Part shown: in pieces, positions 49,187-57,389 of the stretch
Layout: each line of letters begins with the position of its first letter
Position numbering within the stretch: position 1 is the stretch's first letter
DNA from: Draconibacterium aestuarii
GTDB taxonomy: Bacteria > Bacteroidota > Bacteroidia > Bacteroidales > Prolixibacteraceae
Direction of reading: 5' to 3'
NCBI GenBank assembly: GCA_026671195.1
Contig: JAPOHD010000010.1
Location: 62,569 to 126,568 of the forward strand
DNA: 64,000 nucleotides
Translations under genes and position numbers: made by a program
Notes under the pieces: model-generated
Databases searched by the model: none
Told to the model about the DNA's origin: nothing
What the model saw: the letters and a program-made list of their open reading frames with translations, nothing else

Positions 49187-50218
49187 ATGGAAAAGGGAAT
49201 TTTTGTAAGAACACTTGAGGGAGAAAAAACGGAACGGCCACCGGTGTGGTTTATGCGTCAGGCAGGAAGAGTATTACCATCGTATCTGGAAATGCGCAAA
49301 GACTATAGTTTTAAAGAACTGATGCGCGATCCGGAACTGGCGGCAAAAGTTACATTACTCCCTATTTATGATCTGGGAGTGGATGCAGCGATCCTCTTTT
49401 CCGACATACTTGTTATTCCTGAAGCACTTGGAATGGATCTGGCATTTACCGATTCGGGGCCTCGTTTCACCACTGCTCTGAAAGATCTACCGAATCCGGT
49501 AAAATCCTTGAATGCCGATGCATCGAAACTGGAGTACATTTATGATGCGATCGACAAAATACAGGAAACAAAACCTGCCGACATTCCGCTTATCGGATTT
49601 TGCGGCGCACCGTTTACTACACTGTGCTACATGGTTCAGGGTTTAGGTACCAATCACACTTTTCCCGATGCGGTTTCGTTGCTGTACAAAGATAAAAAAC
49701 TGGCAAAACAACTGTTAGGTGCCATTACCGATCTTTCGATAGAATACGCTTTAAACCAGGTAAAACACGGCATTTCAGCTTTTCAGATATTTGAAACCCA
49801 TGCGGGACTGATTCCATCGGATTTATACATGAAATTGATTATGCCTTTTGTTCGAAAAATTTCTGCTGCCGTAATGAATGCAGGCGTCCCAACCATATTT
49901 TTACCCAAAGGTTTGGGAGTAGGATTAACACAGCTGCAACCCGGCGATGCCGATATTATAAGCATCGATTGGCAGGTGCCAATTAAAGAAGCGCGAAAAA
50001 TGGTTCCCAAAGAAATGGGACTTCAAGGAAATTTAGATCCACGAATTCTACTGGCCGATCAAAATGTTATCGAAAACAAACTGGAAGAATACCTTTCGTT
50101 TGGAGCAGAAGAAAGCAACTGGATTTTTAACGTCGGGCATGGATTTATTCCCGGTATTCCGGTTGAAAATGCCAAATTTGTAGTCGACTGGATTAAAAAA
50201 GCAAACTGGAACAGATAA
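49187..50218 (+). CDS. hemE: Uroporphyrinogen decarboxylase
   Basis: 343 residues: RPPVWFMRQAGRVLPSYLEMR (substrate-binding Arg pair), FSDILVIPEALGM, GFCGAPFTTLCYM, and FETHAGLIPSDLY. It makes coproporphyrinogen III by four decarboxylations. Eleven nt separate it from hemL, and a 4TM gene starts 3 nt after its stop. Confidence 0.97.
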   Translation: MEKGIFVRTLEGEKTERPPVWFMRQAGRVLPSYLEMRKDYSFKELMRDPELAAKVTLLPIYDLGVDAAILFSDILVIPEALGMDLAFTDSGPRFTTALKDLPNPVKSLNADASKLEYIYDAIDKIQETKPADIPLIGFCGAPFTTLCYMVQGLGTNHTFPDAVSLLYKDKKLAKQLLGAITDLSIEYALNQVKHGISAFQIFETHAGLIPSDLYMKLIMPFVRKISAAVMNAGVPTIFLPKGLGVGLTQLQPGDADIISIDWQVPIKEARKMVPKEMGLQGNLDPRILLADQNVIENKLEEYLSFGAEESNWIFNVGHGFIPGIPVENAKFVVDWIKKANWNR

Positions 50219-50221
50219 AAT

Positions 50222-50680
50222 ATGACAACAATTCTTACCGAAATATTCTCACACGATACTGTAAAAATAGTTCACTACCTTATTAGTGTTTCATTTCTCT
50301 TCTTTGCAGTATTACTTGTTGTGAGATCGGTAAGAGGCATTTCCAAAAGAGTACCTTACAAGGCTTTCGACAAATTTCTGGCAGTGGCTTTTATCGTTGC
50401 ATTGTATCTACAGTTAATTCTCGGTCTGTTTCTGTTTACAAATCTTGGCACAGGTCTCGACTTTCATTATATGCCAAACGAAGGCAGCGATATGGTATCG
50501 AAAAGATTGTGGCCGGTTGAACACATTGTATTGATGTTGTTTGCACTTTTTATTGCCAACCTGGGTTTAATTTTTTCTTTTCAAACCCGGGAAAGTCAAA
50601 GCCGGTTCAAAAAAATATTAATCTACTACACAATTGCAATTGCTCTTATTGCCTTTTCGTTGATATCCGTTTACGCGTAA
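50222..50680 (+). CDS. Four-helix membrane protein tightly linked to hemE
   Basis: 152 residues with four membrane helices (about 18-36, 52-73, 98-121 and 130-150). Histidines His18 and His101 sit in or at the edges of the first and third helices, and His82 in the loop, as would suit a b-type haem or porphyrin ligand. Its size and topology recall HemJ-type protoporphyrinogen oxidases, but the HemJ sequence motifs are not clearly present, so I do not assign that name. The 3-nt spacing to hemE argues for a role in the same pathway or in haem use. Confidence 0.6.
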   Translation: MTTILTEIFSHDTVKIVHYLISVSFLFFAVLLVVRSVRGISKRVPYKAFDKFLAVAFIVALYLQLILGLFLFTNLGTGLDFHYMPNEGSDMVSKRLWPVEHIVLMLFALFIANLGLIFSFQTRESQSRFKKILIYYTIAIALIAFSLISVYA

Positions 50681-50704
50681 AACTCATCACCCTCGATTAA
50701 CTCT

Positions 50705-51430
50705 TTACTCTTCCTTTCTCAGATAAATTAATGCGGGTGTTTTAATCGGACTTTCATCGTTTAGCTGAACCATCTCCTGAAGATTCCCCTGGTATAATTT
50801 TGAATCGCTGCGCCCCGAACGCGACACAATGGTAGTATGAATAGTTTCCCTGTGAATGGAATCAAGCGCCTCATAAATTTCTTCGAGTACCTTTGTTCCC
50901 ATATAAATAACCGCTGTTCCCCTGTTCTCAACAATACTCAGCAATTGATTCACGCTTAAAAGTTTTCCCATCACATCGCGTCCCGAAAGCAGGTGCAGCG
51001 AATTACTCCCGCGGCGATCGGTTAACGAAATACCAAATTCGGCCGATGCAGCATTAAAAGCCGAAATTCCCGGAACAAGTTCAAAAGGAATGTTGTGCTC
51101 CTTCAAAAAAGAAGTTTCCTCGGCCCCCCGGCTAAAAATCATCGGATCGCCGGATTTAACACGCACAACCACCTTTCCCAATTGCGCATGTTTCAATAAT
51201 TTTTTATGAATTGAGTTTTGCCGCTCAGTAACATCAATACCGTCTCCGGCCCGTTTACCAACAAAAATATGCTCAGCACTTTCCGGAAAGAGCTCCCGAA
51301 CATCCCTCGAAATCAAAGCATCGTATAAAATTACATCGGCTTGTTTTATACAGTTAAATGCTTTTACTGTTAACAGATCCGCCGGTCCGGGCCCCGCTCC
51401 TACAATGTATACTTTTCCTGTGTTTTCCAT
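50705..51430 (-). CDS. cobA: Uroporphyrinogen-III C-methyltransferase
   Basis: 241 residues. SAM-dependent tetrapyrrole methylase motifs: VYIVGAGPGPADLLTVKA, VRVKSGDPMIFSRGAEE, PGISAFNAASAEFGISLTDR. It methylates uroporphyrinogen III twice to precorrin-2, the branch to sirohaem. It is the last gene of the sulfite operon, 6 nt after the SDR gene, and converges with the hem operon that makes its substrate. Confidence 0.94.
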   Translation of the reverse strand: MENTGKVYIVGAGPGPADLLTVKAFNCIKQADVILYDALISRDVRELFPESAEHIFVGKRAGDGIDVTERQNSIHKKLLKHAQLGKVVVRVKSGDPMIFSRGAEETSFLKEHNIPFELVPGISAFNAASAEFGISLTDRRGSNSLHLLSGRDVMGKLLSVNQLLSIVENRGTAVIYMGTKVLEEIYEALDSIHRETIHTTIVSRSGRSDSKLYQGNLQEMVQLNDESPIKTPALIYLRKEE

Positions 51431-51436
51431 TTCCTA

Positions 51437-52276
51437 CTAAATTCGGTAAGCCCACTCTTCCACCTCTTTTAAATAATCCATCGGACTTTGATATTTAAAT
51501 TTATAGTCCAATGCATTTATCAATTTATCGCTGTTTACGATCTTATAATTCTCCTTCGTATTCGAAAAAACCGGGGCTGGCAATTCACTTATTTTAGCTG
51601 CTTTGCTGTAAAATTCTCGTTTAACAGGATGTTCCGGACTGGATGCATTAAAGGTTTCTCCCCAAATATCCTTTTCAATAATTTGAGTAATAATCCCCAC
51701 ACAATCATCTCTGTGAATCAGGTTCACCGGAGTTTCTCCAGCAACCTCCGATTTATATATCAGAAATTTTACCGGATTTCTGTCGTAACCAATCAAACCG
51801 CCAAAACGAATAACTGTGGTTTTAAATTTCGGATTGTGGGTTAACACCTTTTCGGCCTTAATCAAGGCACGTCCGCTTTGTTTCTCAGGACTTCCTTCAT
51901 CGCCTTCCCTCACTTCTTTATTTTGGGATTCGTAAACCGACGAAGATGAAATAAAAAGTACTTTAGAAATACCTATTTCTTCGGCCTTTTGTGCAATCTG
52001 ATTTACTTTTTGCGGATAAGACTCTTCTACACAATCGGTTCTGGTAGGCGGAATTGAGACAATTAATACATCAGTACTAAAAAAACTGTTGTAGTCCACT
52101 TCCACTCCCTTTGGTTTTACTTTTACATAAAAGGTACTTATTCCGGTCATCTCCAAATCATTGCAACTCTTGGTCGAACTGGTTGATCCTTTTACGTTCC
52201 ATCCTTTGCGTAGCAAGGATTTGCCAAGGGCAGTACCCAGCCATCCACATCCTAATATTGAAACAGTTGTACTCAT
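51437..52276 (-). CDS. NAD(P)-binding SDR/epimerase-like protein (YeeZ type)
   Basis: 279 residues. The N-terminal Rossmann glycines SILGCGWLGTALGKSLL, LFISSSSVYESQ in the position of the active-site Ser/Tyr region, and LIHRDDCVGIITQII are typical of extended SDR proteins related to E. coli YeeZ. A canonical YxxxK pair is not seen in full. It lies between cysI and cobA in the sulfite/sirohaem operon; its substrate is unknown. Confidence 0.75.
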   Translation of the reverse strand: MSTTVSILGCGWLGTALGKSLLRKGWNVKGSTSSTKSCNDLEMTGISTFYVKVKPKGVEVDYNSFFSTDVLIVSIPPTRTDCVEESYPQKVNQIAQKAEEIGISKVLFISSSSVYESQNKEVREGDEGSPEKQSGRALIKAEKVLTHNPKFKTTVIRFGGLIGYDRNPVKFLIYKSEVAGETPVNLIHRDDCVGIITQIIEKDIWGETFNASSPEHPVKREFYSKAAKISELPAPVFSNTKENYKIVNSDKLINALDYKFKYQSPMDYLKEVEEWAYRI

Positions 52277-52343
52277 GATTGTATGTATTTATTGTTTTTT
52301 GAATTTAATTTCACCTACTTTTTTAATAGGCAACAGCAGGATT

Positions 52344-54044
52344 TTAGTGCTTAAAATCTTTCCCCTCTTTAATTTCCTTCACATATTCTTTACGAATCAC
52401 AAAATCGCCAAAGTGCTCTCCTTCGGATCTGTTCGCTGCAAAATCTGCAATTAGCATTCGTACCTCTTTCAGAATCTCTTCTTCCGGAATGGTTTCGCGG
52501 TACAGCGTATTCAACCGTGTTCCTTCAAAACTTCCACCCAGGTACAAATTATAATACCCCGGAGATTTTCCGATCAAGCCGATTTCTGCCAGGTAAGGTC
52601 GTCCGCAACCATTGGGACAACCGGTCATTCGAATTACTATTTCTTCTTTAAAGAGGTTAAAGTCATTAAGAATGAGTTCAACTTTTGATATCAGGGTAGG
52701 TAAATAGCGCTCGGCCTCGGCAAATGCCAACGGACAAGTTGGTAGTGCCACACAGGCAATTGAGTTTTTACGCAGTCCGGACAGTTCAGATGGTGCGACT
52801 CCATTTTTTTTCAAAATCGTGTCCACCTTCTTTTTCACCTTTTCGGAAACGCTACTCACAATAAGGTTCTGGTTTCCGGTAAGAATAAAATCGCCGTCAC
52901 TAATTTTGGCAATTTCGCGCAAAGCGGTTTTAATGTTTTGCTTGCCGTCATCTTTAACACGCCCACCTTCAACAAAATACGTCAAATGCCATTTTTCGTC
53001 CGTTCCTTTTTTCCAGCCAAAATCATCACCATTCCGTTCGAACTTAAATGCTCTTGCCGGCTCGAGTTTGTATCCCAAACGCTGCTCCACCTCGCTTGTA
53101 AAAACCTCAACACCCATTCTGTCGATGGTATATTTAAGGCGTGCCTGTTTGCGATTTTTACGATTCCCGTTGTCCCGTTGTGTCAGAAGCACTTTTTCGG
53201 CTACATCAACAACTTGCCCGGGCGTACAAAAACCAATTACTGTTCCAGTTCGCGGATAGGTTCCAGACATTCCAAAAGTAGAGCCAAAACCGCCACCAAC
53301 CGACACGTTGTATCCCACAATTTTAGCGTTTTCAATAATTGCAATAAATCCTAAGTCCTGCGAAAAAACATCTGAGTCGTTATTGGGCGGAATTACAATT
53401 CCGATTTTAAATTTACGAGGTAAATACCGGTCGCCATACAATGGCTCCACATCGGTTTTGCTATCGGCAATTAGCTTTTTATCAAGCCAGATTTCATGAT
53501 AAGCAGTGGTGTTCGGTAATAAATGCTCACTCACTTTCTGTGCCAGATCAATCACCTCCGAATGGAACGCCGACTCCGCAGGATTAGCATGACACATCAC
53601 ATTTCGGTTCACATCGCCACACGCCGCAATGGTATCCATCAAACTATCATTCATTTCCTGAATGGTCTTTTTCAGGTTCTTTTTTAGAACACCATGCAAC
53701 TGAAAGGTTTGACGAGTAGTTAGTTTTAAGGTGTTATTGGCATATTTCTCTGCAAGCGCATCCATTTTTAGCCATTGTTCCGGTGTAAACCGTCCACCTG
53801 GCATTCTTAAACGAATAAGAAACGAAAATGCCGGTTCCAGTTTTTGTTTTTTACGCTCTTTGTCTAAATCGCGGTCCCACTGCAAATACATGCCATGAAA
53901 CTTTGAGATTTGGGTATCGCCGTCGGCAATTGCCCCGGTTATTGGATCGGCTAAACTTTCGACTAAAGTACCACGCAAATAATTGCTGTCGTACTTTAGT
54001 TTTTCCACTTCTGAAAGTTCCTTCCAGTTAATAGTATCGGTCAT
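52344..54044 (-). CDS. cysI: Assimilatory sulfite reductase, haemoprotein beta subunit
   Basis: 566 residues, close to E. coli CysI. Substrate-binding basic region (MRTPGG-like RLRMPGGRFTPEQW) and TTRQTFQLHGV are present. The 4Fe-4S/sirohaem cysteines are in ACVALPTCPLAFAEAERYLP and MTGCPNGCGRPYLAEIG. It reduces sulfite to sulfide with six electrons supplied by CysJ. Directly downstream of cysJ. Confidence 0.96.
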   Translation of the reverse strand: MTDTINWKELSEVEKLKYDSNYLRGTLVESLADPITGAIADGDTQISKFHGMYLQWDRDLDKERKKQKLEPAFSFLIRLRMPGGRFTPEQWLKMDALAEKYANNTLKLTTRQTFQLHGVLKKNLKKTIQEMNDSLMDTIAACGDVNRNVMCHANPAESAFHSEVIDLAQKVSEHLLPNTTAYHEIWLDKKLIADSKTDVEPLYGDRYLPRKFKIGIVIPPNNDSDVFSQDLGFIAIIENAKIVGYNVSVGGGFGSTFGMSGTYPRTGTVIGFCTPGQVVDVAEKVLLTQRDNGNRKNRKQARLKYTIDRMGVEVFTSEVEQRLGYKLEPARAFKFERNGDDFGWKKGTDEKWHLTYFVEGGRVKDDGKQNIKTALREIAKISDGDFILTGNQNLIVSSVSEKVKKKVDTILKKNGVAPSELSGLRKNSIACVALPTCPLAFAEAERYLPTLISKVELILNDFNLFKEEIVIRMTGCPNGCGRPYLAEIGLIGKSPGYYNLYLGGSFEGTRLNTLYRETIPEEEILKEVRMLIADFAANRSEGEHFGDFVIRKEYVKEIKEGKDFKH

Positions 54045-54106
54045 AATTTTTCGGGTTATATTTTTACAGGGTGCGCCTTTGGATGGTCAGTCCGCGCACC
54101 CATCAA

Positions 54107-55909
54107 CTAATAAACATCGGTTTGAAAACGTTTCTCACGTTTTAGATTTTTTACATATTTTTCGGCTTGTTCTTCTGTTACACCTCCCTGTGCTTGAATA
54201 ATTTCCAGCAAGGTTTTATTTACGTCCTTTGCCATGTATTTCATATCGCCACACAAGTATAAATGAGCTCCATTTTCAATCCATTCAAATACCTCTTTCT
54301 GGTTCTCTTTTAATTTCTGTTGTACATAAACTTTCTCTTCCTGGTCGCGCGAGAATGCCACATCGAGTTTGGTCAAATGTTCCGACTTTAATAGCTTTTG
54401 CCATTCGGTCTGGTACAGAAAATCGGAATTAAAACGACGGTCGCCAAAAAACAACCACGACTCTCCTTTAATTCCAAGGCTTTCGCGATGCTGCATAAAA
54501 GCGCGGTAAGGAGCCACTCCGGTCCCAGCTCCAACCATGATTATTTTAGACCCGTTTGCCGGCAACTTAAACGATGGATTTTTATCTATATAAATTGGCA
54601 ACTGGTCGTCAACTTCAATTGAATCAGCAAGATGTGACGAGCACGCCCCGTTTCTTAAACGATCTTTTCGTTCGTAGCGCACAACCGAAACCGTTACATG
54701 CACCTCTTCTCCAACACTTTCCATACTCGATGAAATTGAATACAAACGCGGCGGAATGGGACGCAATACTTCTGCAAGCTTATTGGCATTCCATTCAAAA
54801 GGAAAATCTTCAAGCAGATCAAGCACATCGTGTCCGTACAAATAATCGTCAGACAACTGATCATCGTTGATAATCTTTTCCAACGCAGGATTCTTTACTT
54901 TCTCCTGGTACTTTTTCAGCACATCAAAAGTCAGCGTTGTAATTTCCAAATGATGAGTCAGTGCTTCTTTAATACTTAACTCTTCTTCTTTTACATCTAC
55001 TTTTTGTTCCGGATTAAAACCGGTTTTCTCAAGAATCTGCTCCACCAGCGATTCCGGATTTTTTGCAAAGACTCCCAGCGAATCTCCCGGCTCGTACTCC
55101 AGCCCCGAACCTTCAAGCGACAATTCTACATGGTACACTTCCTTATCCGAATCGCGCCCTGTAATTTTCACTTTTTCGAGAACCGTGGCCATGTAAGGAT
55201 TTGTTTTTGAAAACTCATCAAAAGCCAACGAACTTCCCTCCGAAACAGAATAGGCAGGAGTTACCGCTGATACCGGTGATTGTGTTGCCGACTGTGCCGC
55301 CGATAAACTAACCAGAAAATTGTTCATCCAGATTTCAGCATCCCTGTCGTAATCCACATCGCACTTTACCAACGAACAAACCGAATATGCACCTAAATCT
55401 TTTAAAGCCGAATAAATATCTTCACCGGTTTTACAAAAGTGTTTATAGGTTTTATCGCCCATGGCCAAAACCGAATAATTCAGATTCTCCAGTTGCGGAG
55501 CGCGTGTTCCGGTAACAAATTTGTAAAATTCTTCAGCCATGTCAGGCGGTTCTCCTTCGCCGTGTGTACTCACAATTATGGCTACATTTTCTTCTTCTTT
55601 AAGCTTTTTGTAGTTAAAATCGTACATGCTTAAAACCTGCGCATTGATATTCTTATTCGCAGCTTTTTCGGCTAGCTTTTCGGCCAGCCCTTCCGAATGT
55701 CCGGTTTCGGTACCATAAAGAATTGTAAGCTTTACCGAGCTTTCAAGCTGCGCTGCTGGTTGCGAAGGCACTGCTACATCCCCATCGGTAGCCAACCTTC
55801 CTTCGAGGTAGCCACTCAACCATAAAATCTGCTCTTTTGTTAATGCGGGCAACAGCTGATTTAAAGTTGTTAACTGCTGCTCGTTAAATGGATTTGTTTT
55901 CAAACTCAT
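54107..55909 (-). CDS. cysJ: Assimilatory sulfite reductase, flavoprotein alpha subunit
   Basis: 600 residues. The flavodoxin-like FMN domain starts at about 66 (LTILYGTETGHSEGLAEKLA, STHGEGEPPDMAEEFY). The FAD domain contains RLYSISSSMES and LRNGACSSHLAD; the NADPH domain has GAGTGVAPYRAFMQHR and ends FQTDVY. It moves electrons from NADPH to CysI. Confidence 0.96.
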   Translation of the reverse strand: MSLKTNPFNEQQLTTLNQLLPALTKEQILWLSGYLEGRLATDGDVAVPSQPAAQLESSVKLTILYGTETGHSEGLAEKLAEKAANKNINAQVLSMYDFNYKKLKEEENVAIIVSTHGEGEPPDMAEEFYKFVTGTRAPQLENLNYSVLAMGDKTYKHFCKTGEDIYSALKDLGAYSVCSLVKCDVDYDRDAEIWMNNFLVSLSAAQSATQSPVSAVTPAYSVSEGSSLAFDEFSKTNPYMATVLEKVKITGRDSDKEVYHVELSLEGSGLEYEPGDSLGVFAKNPESLVEQILEKTGFNPEQKVDVKEEELSIKEALTHHLEITTLTFDVLKKYQEKVKNPALEKIINDDQLSDDYLYGHDVLDLLEDFPFEWNANKLAEVLRPIPPRLYSISSSMESVGEEVHVTVSVVRYERKDRLRNGACSSHLADSIEVDDQLPIYIDKNPSFKLPANGSKIIMVGAGTGVAPYRAFMQHRESLGIKGESWLFFGDRRFNSDFLYQTEWQKLLKSEHLTKLDVAFSRDQEEKVYVQQKLKENQKEVFEWIENGAHLYLCGDMKYMAKDVNKTLLEIIQAQGGVTEEQAEKYVKNLKREKRFQTDVY

Positions 55910-55917
55910 TTTGTAAT

Positions 55918-56364
55918 TTAATTTATCTGTAATTTGTCTTTAATCAGGTTTCTAATTCGAATCGATTCATATACATTTTCGCCATTCGATGCTACCGCAA
56001 TTGTTATATTGCCTTGTTTGTGTATGGCCGGCGATACAAACTGACAGAGGTCAGGTTTGTCGTGAATATTTACCAAAACTCCGGCTTTGTTACAATCCTT
56101 TACTATTTGTTTGTCCAGCTCATCGTTGTTTAAACAGGAATAAAGCATCAGGTACTTTTTAAGGTACTTTTTATGATACGCCACTTCGTAAAACTTCACC
56201 CCACTATTTTTAATTTCATCGCAAACTTTTAAAGCCAGTACCTCAACTTCAGCATCAAATCGCTGAAGTATTTTAAGCTTTTTAAAAGCATCCTGCCCCC
56301 CGCCAACAATCAGTATTTTCTGGTCCGCAATATTTATCGATATGGGTAAAAAATTCTTTTTCAT
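55918..56364 (-). CDS. Precorrin-2 dehydrogenase-like protein (MET8/CysG N-domain type)
   Basis: 148 residues, shorter than MET8 or full CysG. The NAD-binding glycines KILIVGGGQDAFKKLKIL and the segment VNIHDKPDLCQFVSPAIHKQGNITIAVASNG, which contains the Asp equivalent to the CysG catalytic region, are present; the C-terminal helical domain is truncated. It oxidises precorrin-2 to sirohydrochlorin and may insert Fe2+ to give sirohaem. No separate ferrochelatase gene is seen in the operon. Confidence 0.85.
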   Translation of the reverse strand: MKKNFLPISINIADQKILIVGGGQDAFKKLKILQRFDAEVEVLALKVCDEIKNSGVKFYEVAYHKKYLKKYLMLYSCLNNDELDKQIVKDCNKAGVLVNIHDKPDLCQFVSPAIHKQGNITIAVASNGENVYESIRIRNLIKDKLQIN

Positions 56365-56430
56365 TGCTTCATTTTTTCATTCATAAATCGACTTTACTCT
56401 ATACTACGGATCAACGTAAAAACGAAAACC

Positions 56431-56454
56431 GTCAGACTGAGCAAAGTCGAAGTC
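56431..56454. repeat. Dispersed-type repeat after the DUF2061 gene
   Basis: Reads GTCAGACTGAGCAAAGTCGA and on to AGTC; this word is of a kind often scattered in intergenic DNA of Bacteroidota. It abuts the stop codon of the DUF2061 gene and lies inside the sulfite operon spacer. Only this one copy occurs in the window, as far as I could see. Confidence 0.35.
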
Positions 56455-56710
56455 AAATTTCATATTCAATCGGCGTTTCTTTAACACGACCGAAGTTGGT
56501 TTTGTTCCAGGCCCGCTCATGAAAAAAGTAAAGTATCATTTTTGTAAATACTTCAACTCCTCCAATTGTTACTGCAAAATTTATATCTCCAACTACAATC
56601 CACGATATTATTATGGTATCGATGGTTCCGAGTGTTCGCCACGAAATTGTTTTCAGAATACTCCGTCTCTTTCGATCAACCAGTTTTACATCATTTTCGA
56701 CTCTACCCAT
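56453..56710 (-). CDS. DUF2061 small membrane protein
   Basis: 85 residues: RRSILKTISWRTLGTIDTIIISWIVVGDINFAVTIGGVEVFTKMILYFFHERAWN fits DUF2061 (shown here only in part: core motifs ISWRTLGTIDT and YFFHERAWN). Two membrane helices are expected. DUF2061 proteins often accompany sulfate/sulfite assimilation genes; the function is unknown. It is the first long gene after the attenuator leader, about 100 nt beyond the terminator. Confidence 0.85.
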   Translation of the reverse strand: MGRVENDVKLVDRKRRSILKTISWRTLGTIDTIIISWIVVGDINFAVTIGGVEVFTKMILYFFHERAWNKTNFGRVKETPIEYEI

Positions 56711-56810
56711 TTAATTGAGTTGTTTTAAAAAATTTGAATCTCATATTAAATTATCACTCCTACTTGCCTACTTTTGTTAGATATGCTAAAACCTGCATAT
56801 AACCGCTTTA

Positions 56811-56844
56811 AAATAAAAAAGCCCTCCTGCAACTGCAGAAGGGC
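56811..56844 (-). terminator. Leader terminator of the sulfite operon attenuator
   Basis: On the minus strand GCCCTTCTGCA / TGCAGGAGGGC forms an 11-bp stem (one G-U pair) with a 2-nt centre, followed by TTTTTTATTTT. It stands between the leader reading frame and the first long operon gene, so it must be bypassed for operon expression. Confidence 0.9.
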
Positions 56845-56960
56845 GAATAAATTATAGTAGTTATGAGCTATTTACATATCAATATCCTTCTGCAAAAATT
56901 CAGTACTGCAACACATACACATCATACATGTCATCGAATTCAATTTTATTTCAGAAGAAT
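56834..56960 (-). promoter_or_regulatory. Competing leader pairings (antiterminator) of the sulfite operon
   Basis: TGCAGAAGG (plus positions 56886-56894), inside the last third of the leader frame, is the exact complement of CCTTCTGCA in the 5' arm of the terminator (56834-56842), so it can form a 9-bp antiterminator. The same segment can instead pair with ATTCTTCTG (56952-56960, leader codons 4-7) over 9 bp with one G-U. The three pairings exclude each other as segments 1:2, 2:3 and 3:4 do in trp-type attenuators. Confidence 0.75.
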
Positions 56961-56970
56961 TTGTTTTCAT
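56872..56970 (-). CDS. Cys/Met-rich leader peptide of the sulfite reduction operon
   Basis: A 32-codon frame from ATG at 56970 to TAA at 56872. Codons 13-21 read MTCMMCMCC, four Cys and four Met in nine, followed by STEFLQKDIDM. It begins about 32 nt after a well-placed promoter and ends just ahead of an intrinsic terminator. I read it as an attenuation leader whose translation rate over Cys and Met codons reports charged tRNA-Cys and tRNA-Met. The product itself probably has no function. Confidence 0.8.
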   Translation of the reverse strand: MKTNSSEIKLNSMTCMMCMCCSTEFLQKDIDM

Positions 56971-56986
56971 ATCAATTAATCGCAAA

Positions 56987-57002
56987 AGTGACTTTTGTCA
57001 CA
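56987..57002. promoter_or_regulatory. Crp-like palindrome at the sulfite operon start site
   Basis: AGTGACTTTTGTCACA resembles the Crp core TGTGA-N6-TCACA and contains the exact inverted repeat GTGAC-TTTT-GTCAC. It lies where transcription from the promoter at 57008-57036 should begin, so it may be an operator or a 5'-end hairpin of the leader RNA. Confidence 0.45.
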
Positions 57003-57007
57003 CTTTG

Positions 57008-57036
57008 CAAATGTAAATCTTTATTTCACACCACAA
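57008..57036 (-). promoter_or_regulatory. Promoter of the sulfite reduction operon
   Basis: On the minus strand TTG (57034-57036), 18 nt, TACATTTG (57008-57015) matches the Bacteroidota consensus. Expected start is near 57002, giving a 32-nt 5' region before the leader ATG. Confidence 0.65.
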
Positions 57037-57297
57037 TGTCTTTTATTGTTTTTTTTTTGTCGGCCCCAGATTAATTAACATTACCAATAAGCAAAATCCC
57101 CCGATCTTAACACATATTTTGTTTTTTCATGACATAAATACTATGAATAGTAAGTATATTATATCCAGCACTTATTTATAACCATTTCAGACAATAACAT
57201 TTATTAACAAACCACTATTCAACACTGGATTAAAGTCTTTTACAGAATTTACACGGGAGGGCCAGATAATATATTTTTCTGTGCTGATTTATGCCTC

Positions 57298-57327
57298 TTG
57301 ATTGTTAATAAATTATTACTATTTTTG
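57298..57327 (+). promoter_or_regulatory. Promoter of the EF-G paralogue gene
   Basis: TTG (57298-57300), 19 nt, TATTTTTG (57320-57327): a close match to the Bacteroidota consensus, 62 nt before the ATG. The spacer between this and the sulfite promoter (57037-57297) has no gene that I can see. Confidence 0.65.
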
Positions 57328-57389
57328 AGATCCTTGCTTCGAAAAAAGAAGAATACAGGGATTTAACAAATCAATAAAACTGATATAAT

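Noticed and set aside
56872-56970. Cys-rich leader frame as a small metal-binding protein
   Set aside because: The Cys/Met run lacks spaced ligand pairs, and the position between promoter and terminator with complementary segments explains it better as an attenuator leader.
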